DNA of 44,540 nucleotides from Metabacillus litoralis (GTDB lineage: Bacteria > Bacillota > Bacilli > Bacillales > Bacillaceae), in assembly GCF_020524045.1 (NCBI RefSeq), contig NZ_JAIVKL010000027.1, positions 1-44,540 on the forward strand, given 5' to 3'. Within the stretch, counting starts at the first letter, position 1; every line of letters starts with the position of its first letter. Below the pieces are notes generated by a model. It did not search any database and was not told where the DNA came from. It saw only the letters and a program-made list of their open reading frames with translations. Position numbers and translations under genes: made by a program. Below, one piece after another: positions 26,456-35,500 of the stretch.

Positions 26456-26551
26456 TTGACAAATAAGATAAAAACAAGATATATTAATTAAAGTTATCGG
26501 TAAGGTAACTTCGATGGAAAAGGGTGATCATCCCAATCCCCCTCCCTTTTT
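26456..26551 (+). promoter_or_regulatory. Candidate manA promoter and hairpin-bearing leader
   Basis: TTGACA (26456-26461), an 18-nt spacer and TATATT (26480-26485). Downstream, AAGTTATC / GGTAACTT form a small hairpin. Then GAAAAGGG pairs with CCCTTTTTC (ending about 26551). The second hairpin ends in a T-run, so it is either a terminator for cls transcripts or a leader attenuator for manA. Confidence 0.45.
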
Positions 26552-26645
26552 CATGTTGATTAATATAGACCTTAAAAAATGATAAATGATTATATTTTTT
26601 AATACATAGACCGATTTTACAAAAAAATAAGAGGAGGAAGAACAA

Positions 26646-27593
26646 ATGGTAAAACTATTAAAGCTAAAGCCTGTGTTTAAAGAACGAATTTGGGGCGGTA
26701 CAACATTAAGAGATTCCTTCGGTTATGACATACCTAGTGAACAAACTGGAGAATGCTGGGCAATTAGTGCACATCCTAATGGGAATAGCACTGTAGAAAA
26801 TGGCCCTTTTGAAGGGAAAGAATTAAGCTGGTTATGGGATCATCATCGTGAACTATTTGGACATGTGACAGGAGACCGCTTTCCATTATTAACAAAAATT
26901 CTTGATGCAAAAACAGATTTAAGTGTACAAGTTCATCCGAATGATAGCTACGCAAAAGAAAATGAAAATGGCGAGTTAGGTAAAACAGAGTGCTGGTATA
27001 TTATCGATTGTAAAGAAGATGCTGAAATGATTTTCGGTCATCATGCAAGAACAAAAGAAGAACTTGTGAAGATGATTAATTCTGGTAATTGGAACGATCT
27101 TTTAAGAAGAATTAGAATTAAACCAGGTGATTTTTTCTATGTACCTAGTGGAACGATTCATGCTTTATGTGAAGGAACATTAGTATTAGAAACACAGCAA
27201 AGCTCTGATACAACGTATCGTGTATATGATTATGATCGAGTTGATCAAAATGGTGAAAAAAGAGAGCTACATTTATCAAAAGCAATGGAAGTAACGACTG
27301 TGCCAGATGAAGTTGGTCAGAACAACCATCATACTTCAAAACATGACTCAACTATTATTACAACATATGTAGAAGAAGAGTTTTTCTCTGTTTATAAATG
27401 GGAAGTTTCTGATAGTTTTACTTATAAAAAAACAACACCTTTCCTTTTATGTAGTGTGATTGAAGGACAAGGACAGGTAAAAGCAGACGGAGAAACATTG
27501 CAAGTGAATAAAGGAGATCACTTTATCACAACGGCTAACGCAGATTCTATGATTATTGAAGGTTCAGTAGAGATTATTGTTTCACATCCATAA
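26646..27593 (+). CDS. manA: Mannose-6-phosphate isomerase, class I
   Basis: Interconverts mannose 6-phosphate and fructose 6-phosphate; a cytosolic zinc enzyme. The 315-aa cupin-type protein matches the short Bacillus ManA/Pmi form. Zinc-ligand motifs are visible in SVQVHPNDSYA, GKTECWYI and PSGTIHALCEG. The N-terminal KPVFKERIWGGTTLRD is characteristic. The ATG has an AGAGGAGG site. No mannose PTS gene is adjacent; a LacI regulator gene follows after a terminator, so the two need not share control. Confidence 0.95.
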   Translation: MVKLLKLKPVFKERIWGGTTLRDSFGYDIPSEQTGECWAISAHPNGNSTVENGPFEGKELSWLWDHHRELFGHVTGDRFPLLTKILDAKTDLSVQVHPNDSYAKENENGELGKTECWYIIDCKEDAEMIFGHHARTKEELVKMINSGNWNDLLRRIRIKPGDFFYVPSGTIHALCEGTLVLETQQSSDTTYRVYDYDRVDQNGEKRELHLSKAMEVTTVPDEVGQNNHHTSKHDSTIITTYVEEEFFSVYKWEVSDSFTYKKTTPFLLCSVIEGQGQVKADGETLQVNKGDHFITTANADSMIIEGSVEIIVSHP

Positions 27594-27602
27594 GTATAGT
27601 TG

Positions 27603-27633
27603 AAAGTCCCTTTGTATTTAGGGGCTTTTTTTT
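27603..27633 (+). terminator. Intrinsic terminator after manA
   Basis: AAAGTCCC (27603-27610) and GGGGCTTT (27621-27628), followed by a run of T to 27633. Confidence 0.85.
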
Positions 27634-27756
27634 GTCTTATAAAAATTCACTTATCACTTAGTTACTTAACAAATTCAACCTATTACTTAAAAAAGGTTAC
27701 AGGAAAAAATGATCATGGTATACTATTAAATAGTTTTCTAAACTTAGTAGAGCACT

Positions 27757-27778
27757 TGTAAGCGGTTTACATTATAAT
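27757..27778 (+). promoter_or_regulatory. LacI-type operator at a TATAAT box upstream of the lacI-family gene
   Basis: TGTAAGCGGTTTACA (27757-27771) is a palindrome around a central CG, typical of LacI/CcpA-type operators. TATAAT (27773-27778) adjoins it. It resembles the operator at 29092-29105 before the binding-protein gene, which suggests autoregulation. Confidence 0.65.
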
Positions 27779-27840
27779 ATAAGGTATATACTGTTAAAAA
27801 TAATGTTATACATGATGTCTATTATCTTTTGTTCTTGTCA

Positions 27841-27870
27841 TTGACATTGTGATGAAAACGATTTTACAAT
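27841..27870 (+). promoter_or_regulatory. Second candidate promoter of the lacI-family gene
   Basis: TTGACA (27841-27846), an 18-nt spacer and TACAAT (27865-27870). The spacer contains TGAAAACGATTTTACA, a looser CG-centred operator-like palindrome. Confidence 0.5.
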
Positions 27871-27953
27871 ACTTTTAAAAATCAACAATAAGACTGAACA
27901 GAGATGAACGATTAAAAATAAAGTAGTAAAAGAGAGTGTTGGAGGTGGCTTTT

Positions 27954-28988
27954 TTGAGTAACAATGTAACAATGCGAGATATAGCAGCTCGACTGGGAGT
28001 TAGTAGTGTAACAATATCAAAAGCATTGAATGATAAAGATGGAGTAAGTGATGAGCTAAAGCAAAAGATTAAAGAGGTAGCTGATGAAATGGGTTATCGC
28101 TTTAATACGCTAGCTAAATCGATGAAAGAAGGGCAAGCATACAATATTGGCGTGATCATTCCTGAGCGATTCACTGGTGAAATTCAGTCGTTTTATTTGA
28201 GATTTTACCAACATATAGCAAGAGTTCTTGATCAACATCAGTATAGTGGTATTCTTCATATATTAAGCGCTGATGATGAAGATCAGCTTGTACTTCCTAG
28301 AATCTACTATGATAAAAAGGTAGATGGTCTTCTTATATTAGGCCAAATTAGCAATGATTATATTACATTGCTAAATAAGGTAGATATTCCGGTTGTTTAT
28401 ATTGATTTTTATAACGAAGATGCTGAAGCTGATACTGTGATCACAGATAACTTTTATGGTGTATATGAAATGACCAACTATTTGATTAAAAATGGTCATA
28501 AAGATATAGGATTTGTTGGAAATATCTATTCAACTAGTAGTATTCAAGATCGCTTTTTAGGCTATTACAAATCATTACTCGAGCACCATATTGTGTTAAA
28601 TCAAGAGTATATTATCAATGATCGTGACAAACGAGGTAAATATATTGATATTGAGCTTCCTGAAAAGCTTCCTACTGCCTTTGTGTGTAACTGTGATCAA
28701 GTTGCATATAACTTAATAGGTAAACTTAATTCTCTAGGTTATAAAGTACCAGAGGATTGTTCTGTAGTCGGTTTTGATAATGATATTTACTCACAGATTT
28801 CAGAACCAAAACTAACCACAGTTGAAGTTGATATTGAAGAAATGTCAAAAACAGCTGTTAAGTTAATCATTTCTAAACTAAAAAGCAAACAAAATAAATG
28901 GGAACAAGTTTCTGTTAAAGGTAAGATTGTCTTTAGAGATTCTGTTCATAAAATCAATGGTGATCTTCCTATAAATGATGCCATTTAA
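27954..28988 (+). CDS. LacI/GalR-family transcriptional regulator
   Basis: A 344-aa repressor. The N-terminal HTH (VTMRDIAARLGVSSVTISKALNDKDGVS) is followed by the hinge and a periplasmic-binding-like effector domain. The start is TTG at 27954. GGAGGTGG at 27941-27948 gives a 5-nt spacing, and the first residues then match family N-termini; the GTG at 27936 lies upstream of that site and cannot use it. The likely targets are its own gene and the lipoprotein gene at 29159, both preceded by TAAGCG.TTTACA palindromes. The inducer is probably a sugar, but cannot be named. Confidence 0.9.
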   Translation: MSNNVTMRDIAARLGVSSVTISKALNDKDGVSDELKQKIKEVADEMGYRFNTLAKSMKEGQAYNIGVIIPERFTGEIQSFYLRFYQHIARVLDQHQYSGILHILSADDEDQLVLPRIYYDKKVDGLLILGQISNDYITLLNKVDIPVVYIDFYNEDAEADTVITDNFYGVYEMTNYLIKNGHKDIGFVGNIYSTSSIQDRFLGYYKSLLEHHIVLNQEYIINDRDKRGKYIDIELPEKLPTAFVCNCDQVAYNLIGKLNSLGYKVPEDCSVVGFDNDIYSQISEPKLTTVEVDIEEMSKTAVKLIISKLKSKQNKWEQVSVKGKIVFRDSVHKINGDLPINDAI

Positions 28989-29005
28989 CTCGATTTTAAT
29001 CATAC

Positions 29006-29042
29006 AAAAAGGCTTGAATCTTAATGGATTCAGGCCTTTTTT
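29006..29042 (+). terminator. Intrinsic terminator after the lacI-family gene
   Basis: AAAAAGGCTTGAATC (29006-29020) and GATTCAGGCCTTTTT (29027-29041) form a near-perfect stem ending in T6. Confidence 0.88.
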
Positions 29043-29084
29043 ATATGCCTATCTTATAAATATGGGTAAGTTTTAGAAAATTTA

Positions 29085-29113
29085 TTGACAGGTAAGCGTT
29101 TACAATTTAAAAT
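29085..29113 (+). promoter_or_regulatory. Promoter of the sugar-binding protein gene with a LacI-type operator in the spacer
   Basis: TTGACA (29085-29090), a 17-nt spacer and TAAAAT (29108-29113). The spacer contains GGTAAGCGTTTACA (29091-29104), a CG-centred palindrome matching the one before the lacI-family gene and also the CcpA cre consensus. Confidence 0.8.
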
Positions 29114-29158
29114 TAGTTTTGTAACTTAAACGATTACTTAATTTTAGAGGAGGCAAAG

Positions 29159-30478
29159 ATGAAAACATTACTGAAGTTTCTTGTGTTAAGTATTTTAGCA
29201 GTTGGAATGTTAGTGGGCTGTTCACAGAAAGAAAGCAGCTCAGCAGATGAAAAAAGTGATGGAGATAAGACAGAAAATTCAGGTCCATCAGGTGAGATTT
29301 TAGTTTTAACAAACAGAACAGATATTGTTGATACAGTATTTAAGGATTATGCTACAAAGTTTAACGAGAAGTACCCAGATGTAAAAGTGAATTTTGAAGC
29401 GATTACTGATTATGAAGGCCAAGTAAAAATTCGTATGAATTCTTCAGAATACGGTGATGCATTGCTTATACCAAATGATGTACCTGTTAGCGAGTTAAGT
29501 AATTTCTTCGAGCCTCTTGGATCAGTTGATGAACTAAGTGGAAAATATCTGCACGTTGATGAAGATGCTTTTGACGGAACGAGCTACGGTATTCCTGTAA
29601 CTGTTAATGCACAAGGTGTACTTTACAACAAAAAAGTATTTGAAGAAGCAGGAGTAACGGAAACACCTACAACACCAGAAGCTTTCATCGAAGCTTTAAA
29701 GAAAGTAAAAGAAAATACAGATGCTATTCCTTATTACACGAACTATGCTGCAGGTTGGCCTTTAACACAATGGGAGCCTAACCGTTTATCTATAGCTGGC
29801 GAAGAAGATTATGTAAATGTACAAATGCCTAACATGGATGATCCATTTGCAGAAGGCAAGCCACATTATATTCTTTATAAGTTAATGCATGATCTTGCAA
29901 AAGATGGTCTAATTGAACCAGATCCATTAACAACAGATTGGGAAAGTTCAAAAGAAATGATGGCAAAAGGAGAAATCGCTTCAATGATTTTAGGTTCATG
30001 GGCAATTACTCAAGTTCAAGCGCTAGCTGAAAATCCAGACGATATTGCTTACATGCCATTCCCATATAACCATGATGGAAAGCTTTATTCAGAAACAAGT
30101 GGAGATTATAAAATTGGTATTAATAAAAATAGCGAAAATAAAGAAGCTGCTAATGCTTGGGTAGATTGGTTCCTTAATGAATCAAACTATGCGGTTGAAA
30201 ATGGGGGGATTTCTCCAGTCATTGGTGATGACTTCCCAACAACATTAAACTCATTCCAAGAGCTTGGTGTAGAATTATTATCAAATGCACCAGCTAAAGA
30301 AGGCCAAGATGGCTGGGTAGACGCCATTGATCAAGAAGGAGAAATTGGTTTATTTCAACCAGAATTCAAACAACGCATTATTGAATCTGGAATTGGTAAC
30401 TCAAAAGAAAGCTTTGATGATATTATGAAAGACCTGAATGCAGATTGGAAAGCTGCAAGAGAGAAAGTAACGAAATAA
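29159..30478 (+). CDS. Sugar ABC transporter substrate-binding lipoprotein (orphan)
   Basis: A 439-aa type I extracellular solute-binding protein. The signal peptide ends in the lipobox LVGC, with C21 as the lipidation site; a Ser/Glu/Asp-rich linker follows, then the two-lobe binding fold (VLTNRTDIVDTVFKDYATKFNEKYP near the N-terminus; MAKGEIASMILGSWAI in the C-terminal lobe). The family binds oligosaccharides outside the membrane. Normally two permease genes follow. Here a terminator and a repeat region follow instead, so it must work with permeases encoded elsewhere or has lost them. The promoter carries an operator likely bound by the upstream LacI protein. Confidence 0.9.
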   Translation: MKTLLKFLVLSILAVGMLVGCSQKESSSADEKSDGDKTENSGPSGEILVLTNRTDIVDTVFKDYATKFNEKYPDVKVNFEAITDYEGQVKIRMNSSEYGDALLIPNDVPVSELSNFFEPLGSVDELSGKYLHVDEDAFDGTSYGIPVTVNAQGVLYNKKVFEEAGVTETPTTPEAFIEALKKVKENTDAIPYYTNYAAGWPLTQWEPNRLSIAGEEDYVNVQMPNMDDPFAEGKPHYILYKLMHDLAKDGLIEPDPLTTDWESSKEMMAKGEIASMILGSWAITQVQALAENPDDIAYMPFPYNHDGKLYSETSGDYKIGINKNSENKEAANAWVDWFLNESNYAVENGGISPVIGDDFPTTLNSFQELGVELLSNAPAKEGQDGWVDAIDQEGEIGLFQPEFKQRIIESGIGNSKESFDDIMKDLNADWKAAREKVTK

Positions 30479-30486
30479 GTAAGTAG

Positions 30487-30517
30487 GGAGGAGGGCGTGA
30501 TGAAGCGTCCTCCTTTT
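30487..30517 (+). terminator. Terminator after the binding-protein gene
   Basis: GGAGGAGGGCG (30487-30497) pairs with CGTCCTCC (30506-30513) and is followed by TTTT. It lies just after the stop codon. Confidence 0.7.
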
Positions 30518-30568
30518 GCGTATGTGTGAGGAGTGGTTTGTGGTTGTGGTTTTTGTCGAAAATAGTCT

Positions 30569-30668
30569 AATCGTCGATAAATCCGCAGAATCGAAGATAA
30601 ATCTGGAAAATCGTTGATAAATCCGCAGAATCGAAGATAAATCGGAATAATCGAAGATAAAATGACTT
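30569..30668 (+). repeat. AATCG..GATAAAT array, locus B (5 units, 20-nt period)
   Basis: Units start at 30569, 30589, 30609, 30629 and 30649. AATCGAAGATAAATC and AATCGTTGATAAATC alternate with short variable tails (CGCAG, TGGAA, GGAAT). Confidence 0.88.
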
Positions 30669-30885
30669 TAAAGTTATCCGACCCTACAATTACTGTGCGA
30701 AAACGTGCTAAAACTGCCAATCTGCAGCTGTTGCTCATCTTAGATGCTCCTTATTTAGAAAAAGAATCCTATTTTGTTCGTCAGTTTTAGAAAAACCTTT
30801 AGAATAGTCCATTTTCAGTAAATGCATAAACCCTTCCTCTTATCTTGAAAAAGAGGTGGATGTCATTTTTTGTCGAAAATAGTCT

Positions 30886-30985
30886 AATCGAAGATAAATT
30901 CGCAAAATCGAAGATAAATCTGGAAAATCGTTGATAAATCCACAGAATCGAAGATAAATCGGAAAAATCGAAGATAAAGTGACTT
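30886..30985 (+). repeat. AATCG..GATAAAT array, locus C (5 units, 20-nt period)
   Basis: Units start at 30886, 30906, 30926, 30946 and 30966. The order of unit variants largely repeats that of locus B, showing block duplication rather than independent growth. Confidence 0.88.
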
Positions 30986-31203
30986 CAAAGTGCTCCCAGC
31001 CTACAAATACTGTGGGAAAACGTCCGAAAACTGCCAATCTACAGTTTTTACTCACCTTAGATGCTCCTCATTTAGAAGTAGAACCCTATTTTGTTCGTTA
31101 GTTTTAGAAAAACCTTTTGAAGAATAGTCCATTTTCAGTAAATGCATAAACCCTTCCTCTTATCTTGAAAAGGACGTGGAGACGGGTTTGTCGAAAATAG
31201 TCT

Positions 31204-31262
31204 AATTGTCGATAAATCCGCAGAATCGCTGATAAATTTAAAAAATCGCTGATAAAGTGACT
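31204..31262 (+). repeat. AATCG..GATAAAT array, locus D (3 units, 20-nt period)
   Basis: Units start at 31204 (AATTGTCGATAAAT), 31224 and 31244 (AATCGCTGATAAA). The CT variant resembles locus A near mtlR more than loci B and C. Confidence 0.85.
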
Positions 31263-31429
31263 TCAGAGTAATCCCGCCTTACAAGTACTCTGCTAAAACC
31301 TGTTGAATTCGCGAATCCTCATCTAAAAAAGTCCTGATTTAAAAGCAGAACCTCATTGTGTTCGTCACTTTTAAGAAAAAATAGTCTCTTTTTCAGAATA
31401 ACCACTTCTTCCTTTCTATTTTCAACAAA

Positions 31430-31459
31430 AAAACTAGCGACATCCTATCCGCTAGTTTT
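31430..31459 (-). terminator. Terminator of yerO
   Basis: AAAACTAGCG (31430-31439) and CGCTAGTTTT (31450-31459) form a 10-bp stem. On the minus strand it is followed by T7, just downstream of the yerO stop. Confidence 0.85.
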
Positions 31460-31460
31460 A

Positions 31461-32306
31461 TCAAAGGTGAAAATAGTCTTTAATTCGCTTTTTTAGTGGA
31501 CGTAGCTGAGACTTGTCTGGTATGTTTCCTAGCATGCCTTGAATAACTGGTACTCTTGGTTGGTCTTTTTTAAATTCTTCCTCGATTACTTCAAGTGTGA
31601 TGAATAAATTTTCATCCTCGATTTTTAGTTTCGCTTTTGATAATTGTTGAAGAATTTCTTCTTTATTTGTTGTGACGATTGGTTTTGTGTGCAACGTGAT
31701 CATGTCTAATGTCATGATGGGTTCTTCTTGTGATGCTTTGTAACCGGTAGCTAAATCATCGATTCGGTTTACAATATAGATGGATAATTTTCTTAAATCA
31801 ATGGTTGTTTGTTCAAATAGTATTATCTTTAAATAAGCTTGGATAATGCCTTGTAGTATCATGTTTAAGTCATACATATATGAACTGATTGAGTTTCCAT
31901 ATAGCTTTGTGAGTGATTGGTGATATAGGCTTCCGATTTCAAATCCCATTTTTCTTACAAATTCTTCAACTTCTGCATTAATGGGAGTTGTTTGTTCGCG
32001 AAGTTGCATGATAATGAAATCTTTGTGTTTTTGGATTTCTTCGAATTGTGTTGTAAGCTGATTGATAAAAGCCTCTCGCGGATGTAATGCTTCTATATCT
32101 AAAGAATCCATTTTTGATTTAATACTATTAAATTGGTATTTAAAGGCTGCAAGTAGAAAGGCATCCTTTGATTTAAAGTGAAGATAAAATGCTCCCTTAG
32201 ACATTCCGCATGCATCAACAATTTCCTGTATTGAAGTTGTTGAATAGCCCTTCTTGGCAAATAATTTGCTACCTGCTTCGATGATCATTTTTTCTTTATT
32301 GTTCAT
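31461..32306 (-). CDS. yerO: TetR/AcrR-family repressor (YerO-like)
   Basis: A 281-aa repressor. The N-terminal HTH is typical of TetR (EAGSKLFAKKGYSTTSIQEIVDACGMSKGAFYLHFKSKD, about residues 11-48); a long ligand-binding helical region follows. B. subtilis yerO lies next to yerP (swrC) in the same way. It is transcribed divergently from the RND pump gene, and two near-identical palindromes lie between them, so it probably represses the pump and perhaps itself. The effector is unknown. The start ATG has an AAGGAGAT site. Confidence 0.88.
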   Translation of the reverse strand: MNNKEKMIIEAGSKLFAKKGYSTTSIQEIVDACGMSKGAFYLHFKSKDAFLLAAFKYQFNSIKSKMDSLDIEALHPREAFINQLTTQFEEIQKHKDFIIMQLREQTTPINAEVEEFVRKMGFEIGSLYHQSLTKLYGNSISSYMYDLNMILQGIIQAYLKIILFEQTTIDLRKLSIYIVNRIDDLATGYKASQEEPIMTLDMITLHTKPIVTTNKEEILQQLSKAKLKIEDENLFITLEVIEEEFKKDQPRVPVIQGMLGNIPDKSQLRPLKKRIKDYFHL

Positions 32307-32492
32307 ATCGATCTCCTTTTAAAGCCGATCTATTTTAAAAATTATCTTCTTTTTGGATTCCTGTTATCTCATTTCTTCGTGCTGAATTATTTAAGTCCAT
32401 CCCCTATGGTCAACAACAATTAGTTATAAGATTATTCATGTCTGTTCGTTCACAATTTACAAAAAGTTAATATGTGAATTACATAATATGCA

Positions 32493-32547
32493 TTGACTTA
32501 TGACCGACTAGTCATTTATATTATTATATATTGTGACCTACTAGTCA
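32493..32547 (+). promoter_or_regulatory. swrC promoter with two TetR-type operators
   Basis: TTGACT (32493-32498), an 18-nt spacer and TATATT (32517-32522). TGACCGACTAGTCA (32501-32514) lies in the spacer and TGACCTACTAGTCA (32534-32547) downstream of the start site. The two 14-bp palindromes differ at one base and start 33 nt apart, about three helical turns. Confidence 0.8.
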
Positions 32548-32572
32548 ATGATTTTAAAAAATGGAGGGTAAT

Positions 32573-35500
32573 ATGAATAGCTTAATTAATTTCGTGCTTA
32601 AAAACAAGTTTGCTGTATGGCTGCTTACGATTATAGTAACTGTAGCTGGTTTATATTCTGGATTGAATATGAAGTTAGAAACGATTCCTAATATTACTAC
32701 CCCGATTATCTCTGTTACAACCGTCTATCCAGGAGCAACTCCTGAAGAGGTAGCAGATAATGTAACAGAACCGATCGAACAAACAGTATCAAATTTAAAT
32801 GGAGTGAGCGTTGTTAGTTCAAATTCATTCCAAAATGCATCATCAATTCAAATTGAATATGCTTTTGAAAAAGATATGGATGAAGCAGAAGATGAGTTAA
32901 ATAGTATTCTAGCAAAGCTTGAATTACCAGAGGGTGCAAATGATCCTTCGGTTTCTAGAATAAGCTTAAATGCATTTCCTATCTTAGCATTAAGTATTGC
33001 TAATGATGATTTATCACTGGCAGAGCTTACAACAGAAGTAGAAGATAAAATTCTTCCTGCTTTAAAAGGTGTTGATGGAGTTTCATCAGTAGAAGTATCT
33101 GGTCAACAAGTGGAGGAAATTGAGTTTAGTTTTAATGAAGATAAAATGAAAGAATATGGTCTTGATGAAGAAACTGTACAAAACATCATTAAAGGTGCGG
33201 ATGTTAGTTTTCCTCTAGGATTATATACATTAGATGATACAGAGAAATCTGTTGTTGTAGATGGAAATATTACAAGTTTAGAAGACTTGAAAAACTTAGA
33301 CATACCTGTTATGCCTTCCTCTGGTGCAGCACAACAAGGAATGATGCCAGGTGAGCAACAAGCTGGTATGACTGGTCAGTCACAAGCTGGTGCAGAAGCT
33401 GCTAATCAAGCACAAGCAGCTCAATCAATTGAGTTACCAACTGTTAAGTTATCAGAAATTGCAAACATTGAATTAGTTGGTAAAGCAGAATCGATTTCAA
33501 GAACGAATGGAAAAGAAGCAATTGGTATTCAAATTGTGAAATCTGCTGACGCAAACACGGTTGATGTGGCTAAGGAAGTAGCAGCAGAGTTAGCTGATTT
33601 TGAAGAAGAGATTTCAGGCCTAGACATTGTGTATACTCTAGATCAAGCAACACCGATTGAAGAATCTGTTTCTACGATGCTAAGTAAAGCGTTATTTGGA
33701 GCTCTTTTCGCAGTTGTAATTATTCTCTTGTTTTTAAGAGATTTTAAATCAACGTTAATTTCTATTATTTCGATTCCGTTATCACTATTAATTGCGATTG
33801 TTCTTTTAAATCAAATGGATATCACGCTTAATATGATGACATTAGGGGCAATGACAGTTGCCATCGGTCGTGTTGTGGATGACTCGATCGTTGTTATTGA
33901 AAACATCTATCGAAGAATGTCTTTAAAAGGTGAAGTATTAAAAGGGAAAGCACTTGTTCGTGAAGCAACGAAGGAAATGTTTATGCCGATTATGTCTTCA
34001 ACAATTGTAACAATTGCGGTATTCCTTCCGTTAGCGTTAGTAAAAGGAATGATTGGTGAGTTATTCTTACCATTTGCTTTAACAATGGTGTTTGCGCTAT
34101 TAGCATCATTATTAGTAGCCGTAACAATTGTTCCGATGATGGCACATAGCTTATTTAAGAAAAATTTATATGGTGAAGGTAAGCAGCTGAAACAGCATGA
34201 TGATAAACCTGGAAAGCTTGCTGGGGCTTATCGAAAGATTTTAGAATGGACATTAAATCATAAGATTATTACATCAGCTATCGCAATCTTAATGCTGGTT
34301 GGAAGTTTATTTTTAGTGCCGGTGATTGGTGTTAGTTTCTTATCATCTGAAGAAGAAAAAATGATGATGGTTACGTACAAACCTGAGCCTGGTGAAACAA
34401 GAGAACAAGCAGAAGAAATGACAGAAGTTGCAGAAAAATTCTTCCTTGATCGTGAACATGTGAAAACAGTTCAGTTTTCATTAGGAAGTGAAAACCCAAT
34501 GAATCCTGGTGATACAAATAGTGCATTATTCTTTGTAGAGTATGAAGAAGATACACCAAACTTTACGGAAGAAAAAGAAAAGGTTATTGAAGATTTAACA
34601 GAAGAAGCATCTGGTGGTGGAGAATGGGCTTCACAAGATTTTGCATCTGCAGGAGCTAGCAATGCAATTACCATGTTTGTTTATGGTAATAGCATTGAAG
34701 ACATTACACCAGTCGTTCATGACATTGAAGACATTATGAAAAATAATGATAATCTTAAAAATGTTGAAACAAGTATGTCTGAAACATATGAAGAGTACAC
34801 ATTTGTGGCAAATCAAGAAGAATTAAGTAAGCTTGGTTTATCAGCAGCACAAATCGGAATGGAACTTAGTCCGACAAGAGAACGTCCTGTTTTAACAAAG
34901 ATTGAAAAAGACGGAGAAGAAGTGAATGTCTATCTTCAAGTGGAAGAAGAAGATTACGAATCTGTTGATGATTTAACAGAAAAAACAATTACTTCACCGT
35001 TAGGTCAAACAGTAAAAATTGGTGATGTTGTCGAAGTGAAAGAAGGCGAAACATCTAATACTGTAACAAGACGTGATGGTAAAATTTACGTTCAAGTTTC
35101 AGGAGAAATTAAAACAGATGATGTTGCTAAAGTTTCAGCTGATGTTCAAACAAAGGTTGGCGATTTAGATATCGATTCATCGATTGAAGTAAATATGGGT
35201 GGAGTAACGGAAGATATCCAAGAATCATTTACTCAATTAGGATTAGCGATGCTTGCAGCGATTGCGATTGTCTACCTTATCCTTGTTGTAACATTTGGTG
35301 GCGGTTTAGCACCACTTGCGATTCTGTTCTCCCTACCATTTACAATCATTGGTGCACTTGTAGGATTATTGATTGCAGGTGAAACATTGAGTGTGAATGC
35401 AATGATTGGTGCGTTAATGTTAATCGGTATTGTTGTCACAAATGCGATTGTACTAATTGACCGAGTTATTCATAAAGAAAAAGAAGGCTTAAGTACACGT

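Larger units (their letters stand above)
30530..31430 (+). repeat. Three tandem ~318-bp repeats containing 20-nt-period arrays
   Basis: Three successive blocks have TGTCGAA heads at 30554, 30871 and 31189, that is 317 and 318 nt apart. Each has the head TGTCGAAAATAGTCTAA, then an AATCG..GATAAAT array (5, 5 and 3 units), then GTGACTTCA-type sequence and a tail with CCTATTTTGTTCGT, TTTCAGTAAATGCATAAACC and CTTCCTCTTATCTTG. Blocks 1 and 2 are very similar; block 3 is shorter and more diverged. No convincing gene is present. Minus-strand open frames across the blocks merely translate the repeats. Confidence 0.85.

Noticed and set aside
30355-31055. Minus-strand open frames of 127 and 71 codons over the repeat blocks
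   Set aside because: They translate the 20-nt units and block tails, have no ribosome-binding site, and the first overlaps the end of the binding-protein gene.
30569-31262. Possible CRISPR array because of short regular repeats
   Set aside because: The period is only 20 nt, the intervening 5-6 nt are not spacer-like, unit variants recur between blocks and no cas gene is near.
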